Of a DNA stretch of 64,000 nucleotides, positions 46,414 through 53,634 are shown piece after piece. The position numbers and the translations under genes were made by a program. The notes under the pieces are model-generated. The model was not told the origin of the DNA, did no database searches, and was given only the letters and a program-made list of their open reading frames with translations. The stretch is from Microbacterium aurantiacum. Lineage in GTDB: Bacteria; Actinomycetota; Actinomycetes; Actinomycetales; Microbacteriaceae. The stretch's first letter is position 1; every line of letters starts with the position of its first letter. The DNA lies in the NCBI RefSeq assembly GCF_002872075.1, contig NZ_PGGU01000005.1, forward strand, positions 248,001 to 312,000, read 5' to 3'.

Positions 46414-48525
46414 GTGCAAGCCGATACCACCACGCCCACCCGTGCCCGTCTTCGCCGTGAGCGTTCACCGGAGCACGCCGCGCAGTCTCGGTTCATCCCG
46501 CACGTCCAGGGACTCCGCGCGATCGCGGTCCTCTTCGTCGTGCTCTACCACTTCTGGCCGGCACGGCTCAGCGGCGGCTATGTGGGCGTCGACGTCTTCT
46601 TCGTCATCTCCGGATTCCTGATCACCTCCCACCTGGCACGTGAACTCGTCTCGACGGGAACCGTGAAGCTCGGACAGTTCTGGGCACGGCGAGCGCGCCG
46701 TCTGCTGCCCGCGTCGCTTCTCGTGCTGCTGTTCTGCGCGCTGGTCGCCGCCTCGCCGCAGCTGATGCCGACGTCTGCGCTGCCTGCGGAGATCAAGGAG
46801 ATCATCGCCTCGACGTTCTACGTCGAGAACTGGTACCTCGCGCTCAACTCCGCGGACTATCTCGCGCACGCCGGCGATCCGACCACGGTCCAGCACTACT
46901 GGTCGCTGTCGCTCGAAGAGCAGTTCTACGTGCTCTGGCCCCTCATCATGCTGCTCGCGGCGTGGGTCGCCGTGAAGTGGTTCCGGGGTGCCCGGCTGCG
47001 CGCCGCAGCGATCGCGATCGCTGCGGTCTCCGTGGCATCGTTCGTCTTCTGCGTCATCTTCACCGTCACCGATCCGGCTCCGGCGTACTTCGTCACCTTC
47101 GGGCGGATGTGGCAGTTCGGGGTGGGGGCTCTCATCGCCCTCGTGCCGGTGCTTCGCGTCCGCAACGCCTGGCTCAGCTTCTTCATCGGCTGGGCCGGTG
47201 TCCTCGCGCTTCTCTACACCGCATTCCGGTTCGACGGGCAGACGCCGTTCCCCGGTTACATGGCGCTGCTGCCGACGCTGGGGGCGGCCGCCGTCATCGC
47301 CGCATCCAACACCGACCGCTGGTGGTACCCGACCCGCATCCTTGCGGTGCGTCCGATGCGCTTCATCGGTGACATCTCCTACAGCCTCTACCTCTGGCAT
47401 TGGCCGTTGATCATCATCGCGCCGTCGGTGCCGTTCTGGGGGCTGACGATCTATCACCGTGTGGCGCTGCTCGGGATCTGCTTCCTACTCGCGTGGCTGA
47501 CCAAGCGTTTCGTCGAGGATCCCGTCCGCTCGTGGAAGCCGCTCACGACGCGGCGTCCCCGCGTGACGCTGTGGGCCTCGCTCGCGGCGATGGTGCTCGT
47601 CGCCGGTACCGCTGCCGGCGGATGGGTCGTGAACGCTCCGTCATATCAGCAGGGCGTGCAGGCGATCCAGGACCTGCGCGAGAACCCGCCCGCGTGCTTC
47701 GGGGCGGCATCGGTCCTCGACCCCTCGTGTGCGGGTGAGTCGGCGGACACCATCCTCCCGGCGCCGGGATTCGCGGGCATCGACAAGCCGAAGGACGAGC
47801 AGTGCTTCGTGCAGCTGAACGACGCGCGTCCGGTCTCGTGCGAGTTCGGCTCGGACGATGCGGATGCTCCTCAGGTCGCACTGATCGGTGACAGTCATGC
47901 CTTCCAGCTGCTGACGACGTTCCAGGCGATCGCCGACCGCGAGGGATGGCACCTCACCACATACTTCAAGGGCGCCTGCCCGTGGAGCACGACGCCGCTC
48001 GCCACCGCCGGCTCGTTCGGCGCCGCCTGCTCGGATTGGCGCGCGGGAGTGGCAGATGAACTGGCCGACAGGGAGTTCGACGTCGTCTTCACCGCGGCGA
48101 TCGCGAACACGCCCTACTCCGCTGCCGGGTTCGATTCGGTCCACGATGCCGCTGTCGCCGGATATCAGGAGGCCTGGGCGACCATGACCGACCGCGGTAT
48201 CCCGGTGGTCACCGTGGTGGACAACCCGGTCTGGGAGACCGATCCCAACAAGTGCCTGCGCACGCGCGATACCGCGGAATGCGCGGGGGCGCGTGCGGAT
48301 GTGCTCGTCGCGGACGATCCCCTTCGCGACGCAGCCGACGGAACGCCGGAGGTCACGCTCCTGGACTTCACGGACGCGTTCTGCGACGACGACACCTGCT
48401 ACCCGGTCGTCGGCGGGGCGAACGTCTACCGTGACCAGGACCACCTGACGGTGACGTTCGCCGACACCCTGGCGCCGCAGTTCACGGCCGCTCTACGTGA
48501 CGCGATGGCGAACCACGCAGGCTGA
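46414..48525 (+). CDS. Acyltransferase family protein with SGNH domain (OafA/YrhL-like)
   Basis: The 703-residue membrane protein transfers acyl groups to a cell-surface polysaccharide. The N-terminal AT3 domain of about 10 helices has FIPHVQGLRAIAVLFVVLYH and GGYVGVDVFFVISGFLITSHL, with the active histidine, and YYWSLSLEEQFYVLWPL-type HYWSLSLEEQFY. After helix 11 (residues about 390-410) follows an extracytoplasmic SGNH domain, with the nucleophile in VALIGDSHAFQ and the catalytic Asp-His in YRDQDHLTV. Extracytoplasmic cysteines (for example GACPWS, SCEFG, DDDTCY) may form disulfides. The acceptor is unknown; peptidoglycan or a surface glycan is likely. Confidence 0.93.
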   Translation: MQADTTTPTRARLRRERSPEHAAQSRFIPHVQGLRAIAVLFVVLYHFWPARLSGGYVGVDVFFVISGFLITSHLARELVSTGTVKLGQFWARRARRLLPASLLVLLFCALVAASPQLMPTSALPAEIKEIIASTFYVENWYLALNSADYLAHAGDPTTVQHYWSLSLEEQFYVLWPLIMLLAAWVAVKWFRGARLRAAAIAIAAVSVASFVFCVIFTVTDPAPAYFVTFGRMWQFGVGALIALVPVLRVRNAWLSFFIGWAGVLALLYTAFRFDGQTPFPGYMALLPTLGAAAVIAASNTDRWWYPTRILAVRPMRFIGDISYSLYLWHWPLIIIAPSVPFWGLTIYHRVALLGICFLLAWLTKRFVEDPVRSWKPLTTRRPRVTLWASLAAMVLVAGTAAGGWVVNAPSYQQGVQAIQDLRENPPACFGAASVLDPSCAGESADTILPAPGFAGIDKPKDEQCFVQLNDARPVSCEFGSDDADAPQVALIGDSHAFQLLTTFQAIADREGWHLTTYFKGACPWSTTPLATAGSFGAACSDWRAGVADELADREFDVVFTAAIANTPYSAAGFDSVHDAAVAGYQEAWATMTDRGIPVVTVVDNPVWETDPNKCLRTRDTAECAGARADVLVADDPLRDAADGTPEVTLLDFTDAFCDDDTCYPVVGGANVYRDQDHLTVTFADTLAPQFTAALRDAMANHAG

Positions 48526-48550
48526 TCCCAGCAGGTCGCCGGCCGGCAAC

Positions 48551-48588
48551 GAGAGAAGGGCACCGGGATCACCCGGTGCCCTTCTCTC
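48551..48588. terminator. Bidirectional terminator between acyltransferase gene and dps
   Basis: A perfect 17-bp stem (48551-48567 and 48572-48588) with loop ATCA lies between the two convergent stops at 48525 and 48599. It is the most stable-looking terminator of the window next to the palindrome at 15531. Confidence 0.85.
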
Positions 48589-48598
48589 CGTCTGTGCC

Positions 48599-49084
48599 TC
48601 AGGCGGCGATGTGCGAGACGAGGAACCAGCGGTCCTTCTCGAGGCCCCGCATGATCTCGATCGCGACATCCTGGCTGGTGAGATCGACCTCGTCGAGGCC
48701 GTCGATCGCGGCCTTGACGTCGACGAGGATGGCGTCGATGTCCGAGATGACCGCGCGGACGAGTTCGTCGGACTGCGTGAAGCCCGCGGGGACGGAGGTG
48801 GCGCCCGCCTTCTCGGCGACGGTGCTCAGCCGTGCGTCGATCGGGAGGCCGAGGGCGACGATGCGCTCTGCGGCGGTGTCCGCGAAGTCGCCGGCGTGGG
48901 CGACGATCGTGTCGAGCAGCTCGTGCACGCCGACGAAGTTGGCACCGCGGACGTGCCAATGGGCCTGCTTGCCGTTCACGGTGAGAGCCTCGAGACCCAG
49001 CACCACGGGCGAGAGGAACTGCGCTGCGGCAGCCGCCACGGTCGGGTCGCTTGCGGTGGTGGAAACAGTCTGTGCCTTGCTCAT
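48599..49084 (-). CDS. dps: DNA starvation/stationary-phase protection protein Dps
   Basis: Dps is a ferritin-like dodecamer that oxidises and stores iron and shields DNA. The 161-residue protein has the ferroxidase helix GKQAHWHVRGANFVGVHELL with the His and Asp/Glu ligands at the subunit interface, DTIVAHAGDFADTAAERIVALG, and the late helix MRGLEKDRWFLVSH. The short N-terminal tail (SKAQTVSTTASDP) lacks a run of lysines, so DNA binding may be weak. AAGGAG lies 7 nt before ATG 49084. It is divergent from the gamma carbonic anhydrase gene. Confidence 0.96.
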   Translation of the reverse strand: MSKAQTVSTTASDPTVAAAAAQFLSPVVLGLEALTVNGKQAHWHVRGANFVGVHELLDTIVAHAGDFADTAAERIVALGLPIDARLSTVAEKAGATSVPAGFTQSDELVRAVISDIDAILVDVKAAIDGLDEVDLTSQDVAIEIMRGLEKDRWFLVSHIAA

Positions 49085-49135
49085 TGTGCGCTCCTTGACA
49101 TGGCTTCTTCGTACCTGATGAAGACAACGCTACTC

Positions 49136-49167
49136 AGCCTCAGACATTCCGCAAGCAAGCTGAGGCT
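49136..49167. promoter_or_regulatory. Inverted repeat between dps and the carbonic anhydrase gene
   Basis: AGCCTCAG (49136-49143) and CTGAGGCT (49160-49167) are exact inverse repeats with 16 nt between, in the 140-nt divergent intergenic region. It could be an operator for dps; it does not match the IdeR or OxyR consensus I know. Confidence 0.25.
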
Positions 49168-49212
49168 CCGCTTACTGCCCCGGAATCTCGCGGTTTTCCG
49201 GGATGCTGAGGG

Positions 49213-49218
49213 TAGTCT
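49213..49218 (+). promoter_or_regulatory. -10 box of the gamma carbonic anhydrase gene, leaderless start
   Basis: TAGTCT, then CGCCTC, then ATG 49225. Confidence 0.45.
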
Positions 49219-49224
49219 CGCCTC

Positions 49225-49761
49225 ATGAGCATCGCACCAGGAGCATCCGTTCTCGCCCTGCCCGACCGCACCCCCTCGATCGCCGACGGCGCGTTCATCG
49301 CCGAAGGAGCGAGGATCGTGGGTGAGGTCTCGATCGGGCAGGACGCGAGCATCTGGTACAACGCCGTCCTGCGTGGCGACTCCGCGCCCATCGTGATCGG
49401 CGCCGGCAGCAATGTGCAGGACAACGTCTCGGTGCACGTCGATGCCGGGCACCCGGTCGTGGTCGGGGAGCGGGTGTCGATCGGGCACAACGCCGTCGTG
49501 CACGGCTGCACCATCGGCGACGGGTCGCTGATCGGGATGGGAGCGGTCGTGCTCAGCGGAGCGGTGATCGGCGACGGATGCCTGATCGCCGGCGGAGCCG
49601 TGGTGTTGAGCGGCACCCTGATTCCGGACGGATCGCTGGTGGCCGGCGTCCCGGCGAAGGTGCGGCGCGCACTCAGCGGCGAGGAGCGAGCGGGACTCCT
49701 CGCCAACGCCGACATCTATCTCGCCCACCTTCGGACGCACAGCGCCGCGGTGCCCGTCTGA
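49225..49761 (+). CDS. Gamma carbonic anhydrase family protein
   Basis: The 178-residue protein has the left-handed beta-helix hexapeptide repeats (IVGEVSIGQDASIWYNAVLRGD, VQDNVSVHVDAGHPVVVGERVSIGHNAVVHGC), with His ligands HVDA, GHNA and HGC for the metal, then GDGSLIGMGAVVLSGAVIG. Homologues (YrdA/PaaY/CaiE type) often lack or have low carbonic anhydrase activity. A C-terminal helix follows (SGEERAGLLANADIYLAHLRTH). It is a single gene, divergent from dps and upstream of a tRNA gene. Confidence 0.9.
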   Translation: MSIAPGASVLALPDRTPSIADGAFIAEGARIVGEVSIGQDASIWYNAVLRGDSAPIVIGAGSNVQDNVSVHVDAGHPVVVGERVSIGHNAVVHGCTIGDGSLIGMGAVVLSGAVIGDGCLIAGGAVVLSGTLIPDGSLVAGVPAKVRRALSGEERAGLLANADIYLAHLRTHSAAVPV

Positions 49762-49802
49762 CTTCGGTCGTGCTGTGACTCACCGCTAGGCTTGAGGTCT
49801 AC

Positions 49803-49879
49803 GGGGCGGTGGCCAAGCTGGTCAAGGCAGTGAGCTCATAACTCGACGATCGCGGGTTCAAGTCCCGCCCGCCCCACCA
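49803..49879 (+). tRNA. tRNA with CAT anticodon (Met, or Ile2 if lysidine-modified)
   Basis: Acceptor GGGGCGG pairs perfectly with CCGCCCC, the anticodon loop is CTCATAA with CAT, the T arm GCGGG/CCCGC carries TTCAAGT, and CCA is encoded. It lacks the three G-C pairs of initiator tRNA in the anticodon stem (GTGAG/CTCGA), so it is not the initiator. Elongator methionine or the minor isoleucine tRNA (CAU, modified by TilS) remain; the unusual D arm (GCC/GGC with a long loop) does not settle it. Confidence 0.9.
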
Positions 49880-50006
49880 GATCTCCTCCCCACGGGGACA
49901 GCAAGCCGCCCGTCGCGTACCCCGCGCTGTCAACCCCCTTCCTCACCGGACCCTTCCAGAGGACCGTGAGGGGCTGCGGCACCTCGCCGCGAAAAGGGAG
50001 GACATC

Positions 50007-50267
50007 ATGAGCATTGGCACCGGAGTCGTACTCTTCGTGATCGGCGCGATCCTCGTGTTCGCCGTCAACGTGGAGGTCGAATACGTGAACCTCGACATGA
50101 TCGGGTACATCCTCATGGGAGCCGGCGTCGTCGTGTTCCTCGTCGGAATCGTGCTGCTCGCGCGTCGCCGCCGTTCTGAAGCGGTGACGCACACCAGCGT
50201 CGATCCGGCGACGGGCCAGCCGACGTCTCGTCGCACGGTGACCTCGAGCAACGACGACGTCGTCTGA
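50007..50267 (+). CDS. Small membrane protein, DUF6458-like
   Basis: The 86-residue protein has two membrane helices: IGTGVVLFVIGAILVFAVNV (3-22) and DMIGYILMGAGVVVFLVGIVLLA (30-52), then a basic stretch RRRRSE and a Ser/Thr-rich cytoplasmic tail. Small two-helix proteins of this type are widespread in actinobacteria without a known function. The start has GGGAGG 6 nt upstream of ATG 50007. It is followed 7 nt later by the BrkB-family gene, which suggests co-expression. The 130 nt before it, after the tRNA, hold no other gene. Confidence 0.8.
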   Translation: MSIGTGVVLFVIGAILVFAVNVEVEYVNLDMIGYILMGAGVVVFLVGIVLLARRRRSEAVTHTSVDPATGQPTSRRTVTSSNDDVV

Positions 50268-50274
50268 GGTCGAG

Positions 50275-51312
50275 ATGGGGGAGGGCGGGGGCGCTGAGCC
50301 TACTTCGGCCCGCGCAACCCGCTCTCCCGCAGACCTGGATTCCCGGTCATGGAAGTTCGTCGTCCGCAAGGTCGTTCACGGCTTCGTGTCCGACGGTTGC
50401 CCCGATATCGCCGCGACTCTCACGTTCTACGCCGTTCTCGCTCTGATCCCGGCCGTCGTGGTGTTGGTGTCGCTCGTCGGGATCCTCGGTCAGGGGAGAG
50501 AGACCCTCCGTCTCGTCGAGGATGTCACGCGAGCTGTCGCGCCTGAAGCGGCCCATGGGATCAGCGATGCGCTCGAGGAACTCGCATCGTCCTCCGTTGC
50601 GCCCGTCGCCCTGGCGGCGGGACTCGCCATCACGGTGTGGGCCGGGGCGCGGTACGTCGCCGCCTACGGACGCGGCATGAACAGGATCTACGGAGTGGAG
50701 GAAGGGCGCCCGCTGTGGCGGCTGAAGCTCACACAGGTCTGGGTGTTCTCGGTGGTGATGGTCGCCGTGGCTGCTGCGACGGTGCTCTTCGCCGTATCGG
50801 GGCCGCTGGCCGAGGCCATCGGGGAGTCGCTGGGACTCGGGGAGTCCGCGCTGACCCTGTGGAGCGTGCTCCGGTGGCCGGTGCTGGCGGTCATCGTCGT
50901 CTTCGTCGTCGCCTTTCTCTCCTACTCCGCACCCAATGTGAAGCATCCGCGCTTCCGGTGGATGAGCATCGGAGCGGCCGCAGCGCTCCTCGTGCTCGTC
51001 GCTGCGACGCTCCTGTTCATGCTCTACGTCTCCAACTTCGCGCACTACGAAGTCATCTACGGATCACTCACCGCGGTCATCGTCTTCCTGCTCTGGCTCT
51101 GGCTCGCGAACGTGTCTCTGATGATCGGGGTGGAGATCGATGCCGAGGTGGAGCGCGCACGGGAGCTGCGCGCCGGGGCACCGGCGGAAGCGCGGGTTCA
51201 GCTGCCGCTGCGCGACGCCGATCGGATCAGGCAGACCGCGCGGCGCGACCGGGACGAACGCGCCGAAGCTCGGCGTCTTCGCGAGGGAGAAGACGAAGGC
51301 GCGCAGAGCTGA
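50275..51312 (+). CDS. YihY/virulence factor BrkB family membrane protein
   Basis: The 345-residue protein has six hydrophobic segments: DIAATLTFYAVLALIPAVVVLVSLVGIL, VAPVALAAGLAITVWAGARYVAAYGRGMNRIYG, VFSVVMVAVAAATVLFAVSGPL, VLAVIVVFVVAFLSYSAPN, AALLVLVAATLLFMLYV and LTAVIVFLLWLWLANVSLMIGVEIDAE, the BrkB layout with conserved AAxxTFY and YG motifs. Family members are inner-membrane proteins; the name from Bordetella serum resistance does not apply here. The C-terminal tail is charged (RQTARRDRDERAEARRLR). GAGG lies 5 nt before ATG 50275. Confidence 0.9.
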   Translation: MGEGGGAEPTSARATRSPADLDSRSWKFVVRKVVHGFVSDGCPDIAATLTFYAVLALIPAVVVLVSLVGILGQGRETLRLVEDVTRAVAPEAAHGISDALEELASSSVAPVALAAGLAITVWAGARYVAAYGRGMNRIYGVEEGRPLWRLKLTQVWVFSVVMVAVAAATVLFAVSGPLAEAIGESLGLGESALTLWSVLRWPVLAVIVVFVVAFLSYSAPNVKHPRFRWMSIGAAAALLVLVAATLLFMLYVSNFAHYEVIYGSLTAVIVFLLWLWLANVSLMIGVEIDAEVERARELRAGAPAEARVQLPLRDADRIRQTARRDRDERAEARRLREGEDEGAQS

Positions 51313-51359
51313 CCGCGGCCCGGTCCTGACCGCCGCCCGGTCCTAACTGCGGACCGGCC
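51309..51359. repeat. Three-unit 17-bp tandem repeat at a convergent gene junction
   Basis: Units at 51309-51325 and 51326-51342 differ at one base; the third (51343-51359) is more diverged. The BrkB-family stop TGA (51310-51312) and the exonuclease stop TAG (51343-51345, minus) both lie within it. A hairpin CCGGTCC-N7-GGACCGG (51337-51357) could serve as terminator. Confidence 0.6.
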
Positions 51360-52050
51360 AGGTGCCGTCGATCGCGTCCTCGGGATCGAGGCGGCCGATG
51401 CCGATGAAGTAGTCGGTGAGGCTCGCGGCCTGGGACCGCGCCCAGCCGATCTGACGGGTGTGCAGTTCGTGCGGGGTGTCGGGCATCTCGAACTGCCGAC
51501 CGAGCGCCTGTGCGACGCGGCCGGCGGCGATGGCGTCAGCAGATGCCTCGTGGGCGCTGTCCAGCGGTACGGCGTAATGGGCGGCGACGACCTCGAGCGT
51601 GCGTTTGCCCCGACGGTACCGGTCGAATGCCTTGTCGATCACGAGCGGGTCGATGACGGGCGTCGGATCGGCCAGCGGTGCGACCCCGTGACGAAGCGCC
51701 TCGTGGGCGAGCAGGGAGAAGTCGTAGGAGGCGTTGTAGGCGACGACCGGAACCCCCCGTGCGAACAGGGCGCGCAAGGACGAGGTGATCTCGGCGACCA
51801 CGTCACGTGCCGGACGGCCCTCCCGCCGGGCGTGCTCCGTCGTGACGCCGTGGATCGCTGCCGCGCCCTCGGGGATCGGGACACCGGGATCGGCGAGCCA
51901 GGACCGCGCTGCGATCTCACTGCCCTTCGCGTCCAGGACGCCGACGTAGGCGGTGACGATCCGGTCCCTGGCCACATCGACTCCCGTGGTCTCCAGATCG
52001 AAGACGCCGACGCGGGTGAGCCAGGCCGGGAGTGGGGACGCGCGGGACAT
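51343..52050 (-). CDS. DnaQ-like 3'-5' exonuclease domain protein
   Basis: The 235-residue protein carries the DEDDh motifs: VGVFDLETTGVDVARD near residues 16-30, an acidic/His turn AAIHGVTTEHA, VAYNASYDFSLLAHEAL and HEASADAIAAGRVAQAL with the final His and Asp. It matches stand-alone DnaQ/Pol III epsilon-like exonucleases; a role in proofreading or RNA processing is not separable. ATG 52050 is 6 nt behind TACCGT. It is divergent from the alpha/beta hydrolase gene and convergent with the BrkB-family gene. Confidence 0.9.
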   Translation of the reverse strand: MSRASPLPAWLTRVGVFDLETTGVDVARDRIVTAYVGVLDAKGSEIAARSWLADPGVPIPEGAAAIHGVTTEHARREGRPARDVVAEITSSLRALFARGVPVVAYNASYDFSLLAHEALRHGVAPLADPTPVIDPLVIDKAFDRYRRGKRTLEVVAAHYAVPLDSAHEASADAIAAGRVAQALGRQFEMPDTPHELHTRQIGWARSQAASLTDYFIGIGRLDPEDAIDGTWPVRS

Positions 52051-52056
52051 GGACTC

Positions 52057-52062
52057 ACGGTA
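52057..52062 (-). promoter_or_regulatory. -10 box of the exonuclease gene, leaderless start
   Basis: TACCGT on the minus strand, then GAGTCC, then ATG 52050. Together with 52106 it forms a divergent pair of leaderless promoters 43 nt apart. Confidence 0.4.
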
Positions 52063-52105
52063 GAGCCGGCCCCGGACATTGCCAGGAAGGCGCACGGTCA
52101 CTCCG

Positions 52106-52111
52106 TAGACT
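52106..52111 (+). promoter_or_regulatory. -10 box of the alpha/beta hydrolase gene, leaderless start
   Basis: TAGACT, then CGGAGG, then ATG 52118. GGAGG abuts the start codon and is too close for a normal ribosome site. Confidence 0.5.
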
Positions 52112-52117
52112 CGGAGG

Positions 52118-53017
52118 ATGCCCGCGCCATCGCCGTACGCCGACCGTCTGAGCCGACTTCCGGTGCAGCGGCGCGAGGCGACCGTGCGCGGCGGCATCAC
52201 CGCGTACTGGGTGTACGGTCCGGTCAACGCCGAGACCACGGTGATCGCCGTTCACGGTTTCCGTGGGGAACACCACGGGCTGGAACCGGTGCTCGCCTAC
52301 CTTCCCGAGGTCCGCGTGATCGCGCCGGATCTGCCCGGGTTCGGGGAGAGCGCGCCGATCCCGGGGCGCACGCACGATCTTGACGAGTACGCGGCCTGGC
52401 TGACCGAGTTCGCGGCCCAGGTGGCGCCCGGCGCGATCATCCTCGGCCACTCGTTCGGATCGATCGTGACGTCCGCCGCGGTCGCCACAGGGCTCGCGAC
52501 ACCGCGGCTGATCCTGCTGAACCCGATCGGAGCACCGGCTCTCGAGGGGCCGAAGGGCCTCATGACGAGGCTCGCCGTGCTCTACTACGACCTCGGCGCG
52601 TGGCTCCCTGAGCGCCTCGGAACGGCGCTGCTGCGCAATCGTCTGATCGTCCGGGTGATGAGCATCACCATGGCCAAGACGAAGGATGCAGCGCTCCGAC
52701 GCTTCATCCACGATCAGCACGACACGTACTTCTCGCGCTTCGCCGACCGTGACGTGCTGCGCGACGCGTTCGTCGCGAGTGTCTCCCACGACGTCCGCGC
52801 GTTCGCCCCCGCCATTCCGGTTCCGACCCTGCTCGTCGCCGCGCAGCGTGACGACATCACCCCGATCGAGGCGGAGCGCACTCTGGCGACGCTGTTCGAC
52901 GATGCCTCACTCGTGGAGATCGCCGACGTCGGACATCTCATCCACTACGAGACGCCCGCCGAGGCGGCCGGAGCGATCCGCCGATTCCTCAGGATTCCCG
53001 TCGAGCGAGGCCGATGA
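52118..53017 (+). CDS. Alpha/beta hydrolase
   Basis: The 299-residue protein shows the alpha/beta hydrolase fold: oxyanion region VIAVHGFRGEHHGLEPVLAY, DLPGFGES, nucleophile elbow ILGHSFGSIV, the acid in LLVAAQRDDITPIE and the catalytic His in IADVGHLIHYETPAEAAGAI. The substrate is unknown. There is no signal peptide. The 3' end runs past the stop of the convergent lrp gene: the two coding regions overlap by 29 nt (52989-53017), an unusually long antisense overlap in a window where most genes stop short. Confidence 0.9.
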   Translation: MPAPSPYADRLSRLPVQRREATVRGGITAYWVYGPVNAETTVIAVHGFRGEHHGLEPVLAYLPEVRVIAPDLPGFGESAPIPGRTHDLDEYAAWLTEFAAQVAPGAIILGHSFGSIVTSAAVATGLATPRLILLNPIGAPALEGPKGLMTRLAVLYYDLGAWLPERLGTALLRNRLIVRVMSITMAKTKDAALRRFIHDQHDTYFSRFADRDVLRDAFVASVSHDVRAFAPAIPVPTLLVAAQRDDITPIEAERTLATLFDDASLVEIADVGHLIHYETPAEAAGAIRRFLRIPVERGR

Positions 53018-53462
53018 GCCCGGCCACCCGGAACGGAATCACCTCGCCCATCGCGAGGGAGGTCTCGGTGCGCTCCACGCCTTCGATCGAGAGGATGCGC
53101 GCGTCGGTGTCGAACAGATGCCTCGCATCCCGGCACGCGACTCTGGCCAGCAGATCGACCGATCCGCTGAGGCCGTGCGCCTGGACGATCTCGGGGATGC
53201 GGGCGAGTTCGCTGATGATGCGGGGCAGCTCGGTCTGCCGCACGCCGATGCTCACGAAAGCCTGCAGCGGGAAGCCGAGCACGTCGGTGGAGAAAGAGCG
53301 TTCGTAGGAGAGGAACACGCCGCTCTGCTCGAGCCGTGCCATCCGCGCCTGGATGGTGTTGCGGGACAGGCCGAGATTCTCGGCGAGAGCGACGATGGTG
53401 ATCCGTGGATCGTCGGCGAGAGCTGCGAGCAGCTCCAGATCGATGCGGTCTATTCCGGGCAT
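52989..53462 (-). CDS. Lrp/AsnC family transcriptional regulator
   Basis: The 157-residue protein has an N-terminal winged helix-turn-helix (DRIDLELLAALADDPRITI, then LAENLGLSRNTIQARMARLEQSGVF) and a C-terminal RAM domain with a ligand-binding/assembly fold (QAFVSIGVRQTELPRII and VQAHGLSGSVDLLARVACRDARHLFD). It is divergent from the bkd operon, and two palindromes lie between them, so it is the likely local regulator (BkdR-type) responding to branched-chain amino acids. ATG 53462 starts MPGIDRID; a TAAGGT box sits 8 nt upstream. Confidence 0.95.
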   Translation of the reverse strand: MPGIDRIDLELLAALADDPRITIVALAENLGLSRNTIQARMARLEQSGVFLSYERSFSTDVLGFPLQAFVSIGVRQTELPRIISELARIPEIVQAHGLSGSVDLLARVACRDARHLFDTDARILSIEGVERTETSLAMGEVIPFRVAGLIGLARRES

Positions 53463-53470
53463 AGTGCCAA

Positions 53471-53476
53471 ACCTTA
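53471..53476 (-). promoter_or_regulatory. -10 box of the lrp-like gene
   Basis: TAAGGT on the minus strand, 8 nt before ATG 53462. Confidence 0.35.
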
Positions 53477-53497
53477 GCAGGGCGGTACCCCCTGGAA

Positions 53498-53514
53498 TTG
53501 AGCAACATGCTCAA
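53498..53514. promoter_or_regulatory. Lrp-type operator, distal palindrome
   Basis: TTGAGCA-ACA-TGCTCAA is a perfect 7-bp inverted repeat with 3-nt centre, centred at 53506, between the divergent lrp-like gene and bkdA. It resembles known Lrp/AsnC operators in size and AT-rich centre. Confidence 0.6.
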
Positions 53515-53529
53515 GCGCCCTTCCATTGC

Positions 53530-53546
53530 TTGAGCGAGGTGTTCAA
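53530..53546. promoter_or_regulatory. Lrp-type operator, promoter-proximal palindrome
   Basis: TTGAGC-GAGGT-GTTCAA is a 6-bp inverted repeat with one mismatch, centred at 53538. Its left arm coincides with the -35 element of the bkd promoter. The centres of the two palindromes are 32 bp apart, about three helical turns. Confidence 0.55.
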
Positions 53547-53558
53547 CGGACGTACCCT
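53530..53558 (+). promoter_or_regulatory. Promoter of the bkd operon
   Basis: TTGAGC (-35, 53530-53535), a 17-bp spacer and TACCCT (-10, 53553-53558) give transcription from about 53565 and a leader of some 70 nt to the start codon, with GGGAGG before it. Confidence 0.55.
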
Positions 53559-53634
53559 CAGAGCAAGCCAGTGATGACGCCGGCGGCAGCGAACAGAGTC
53601 CCAAAAGGGCCCGCTGAGACTTGGGAGGACGATG

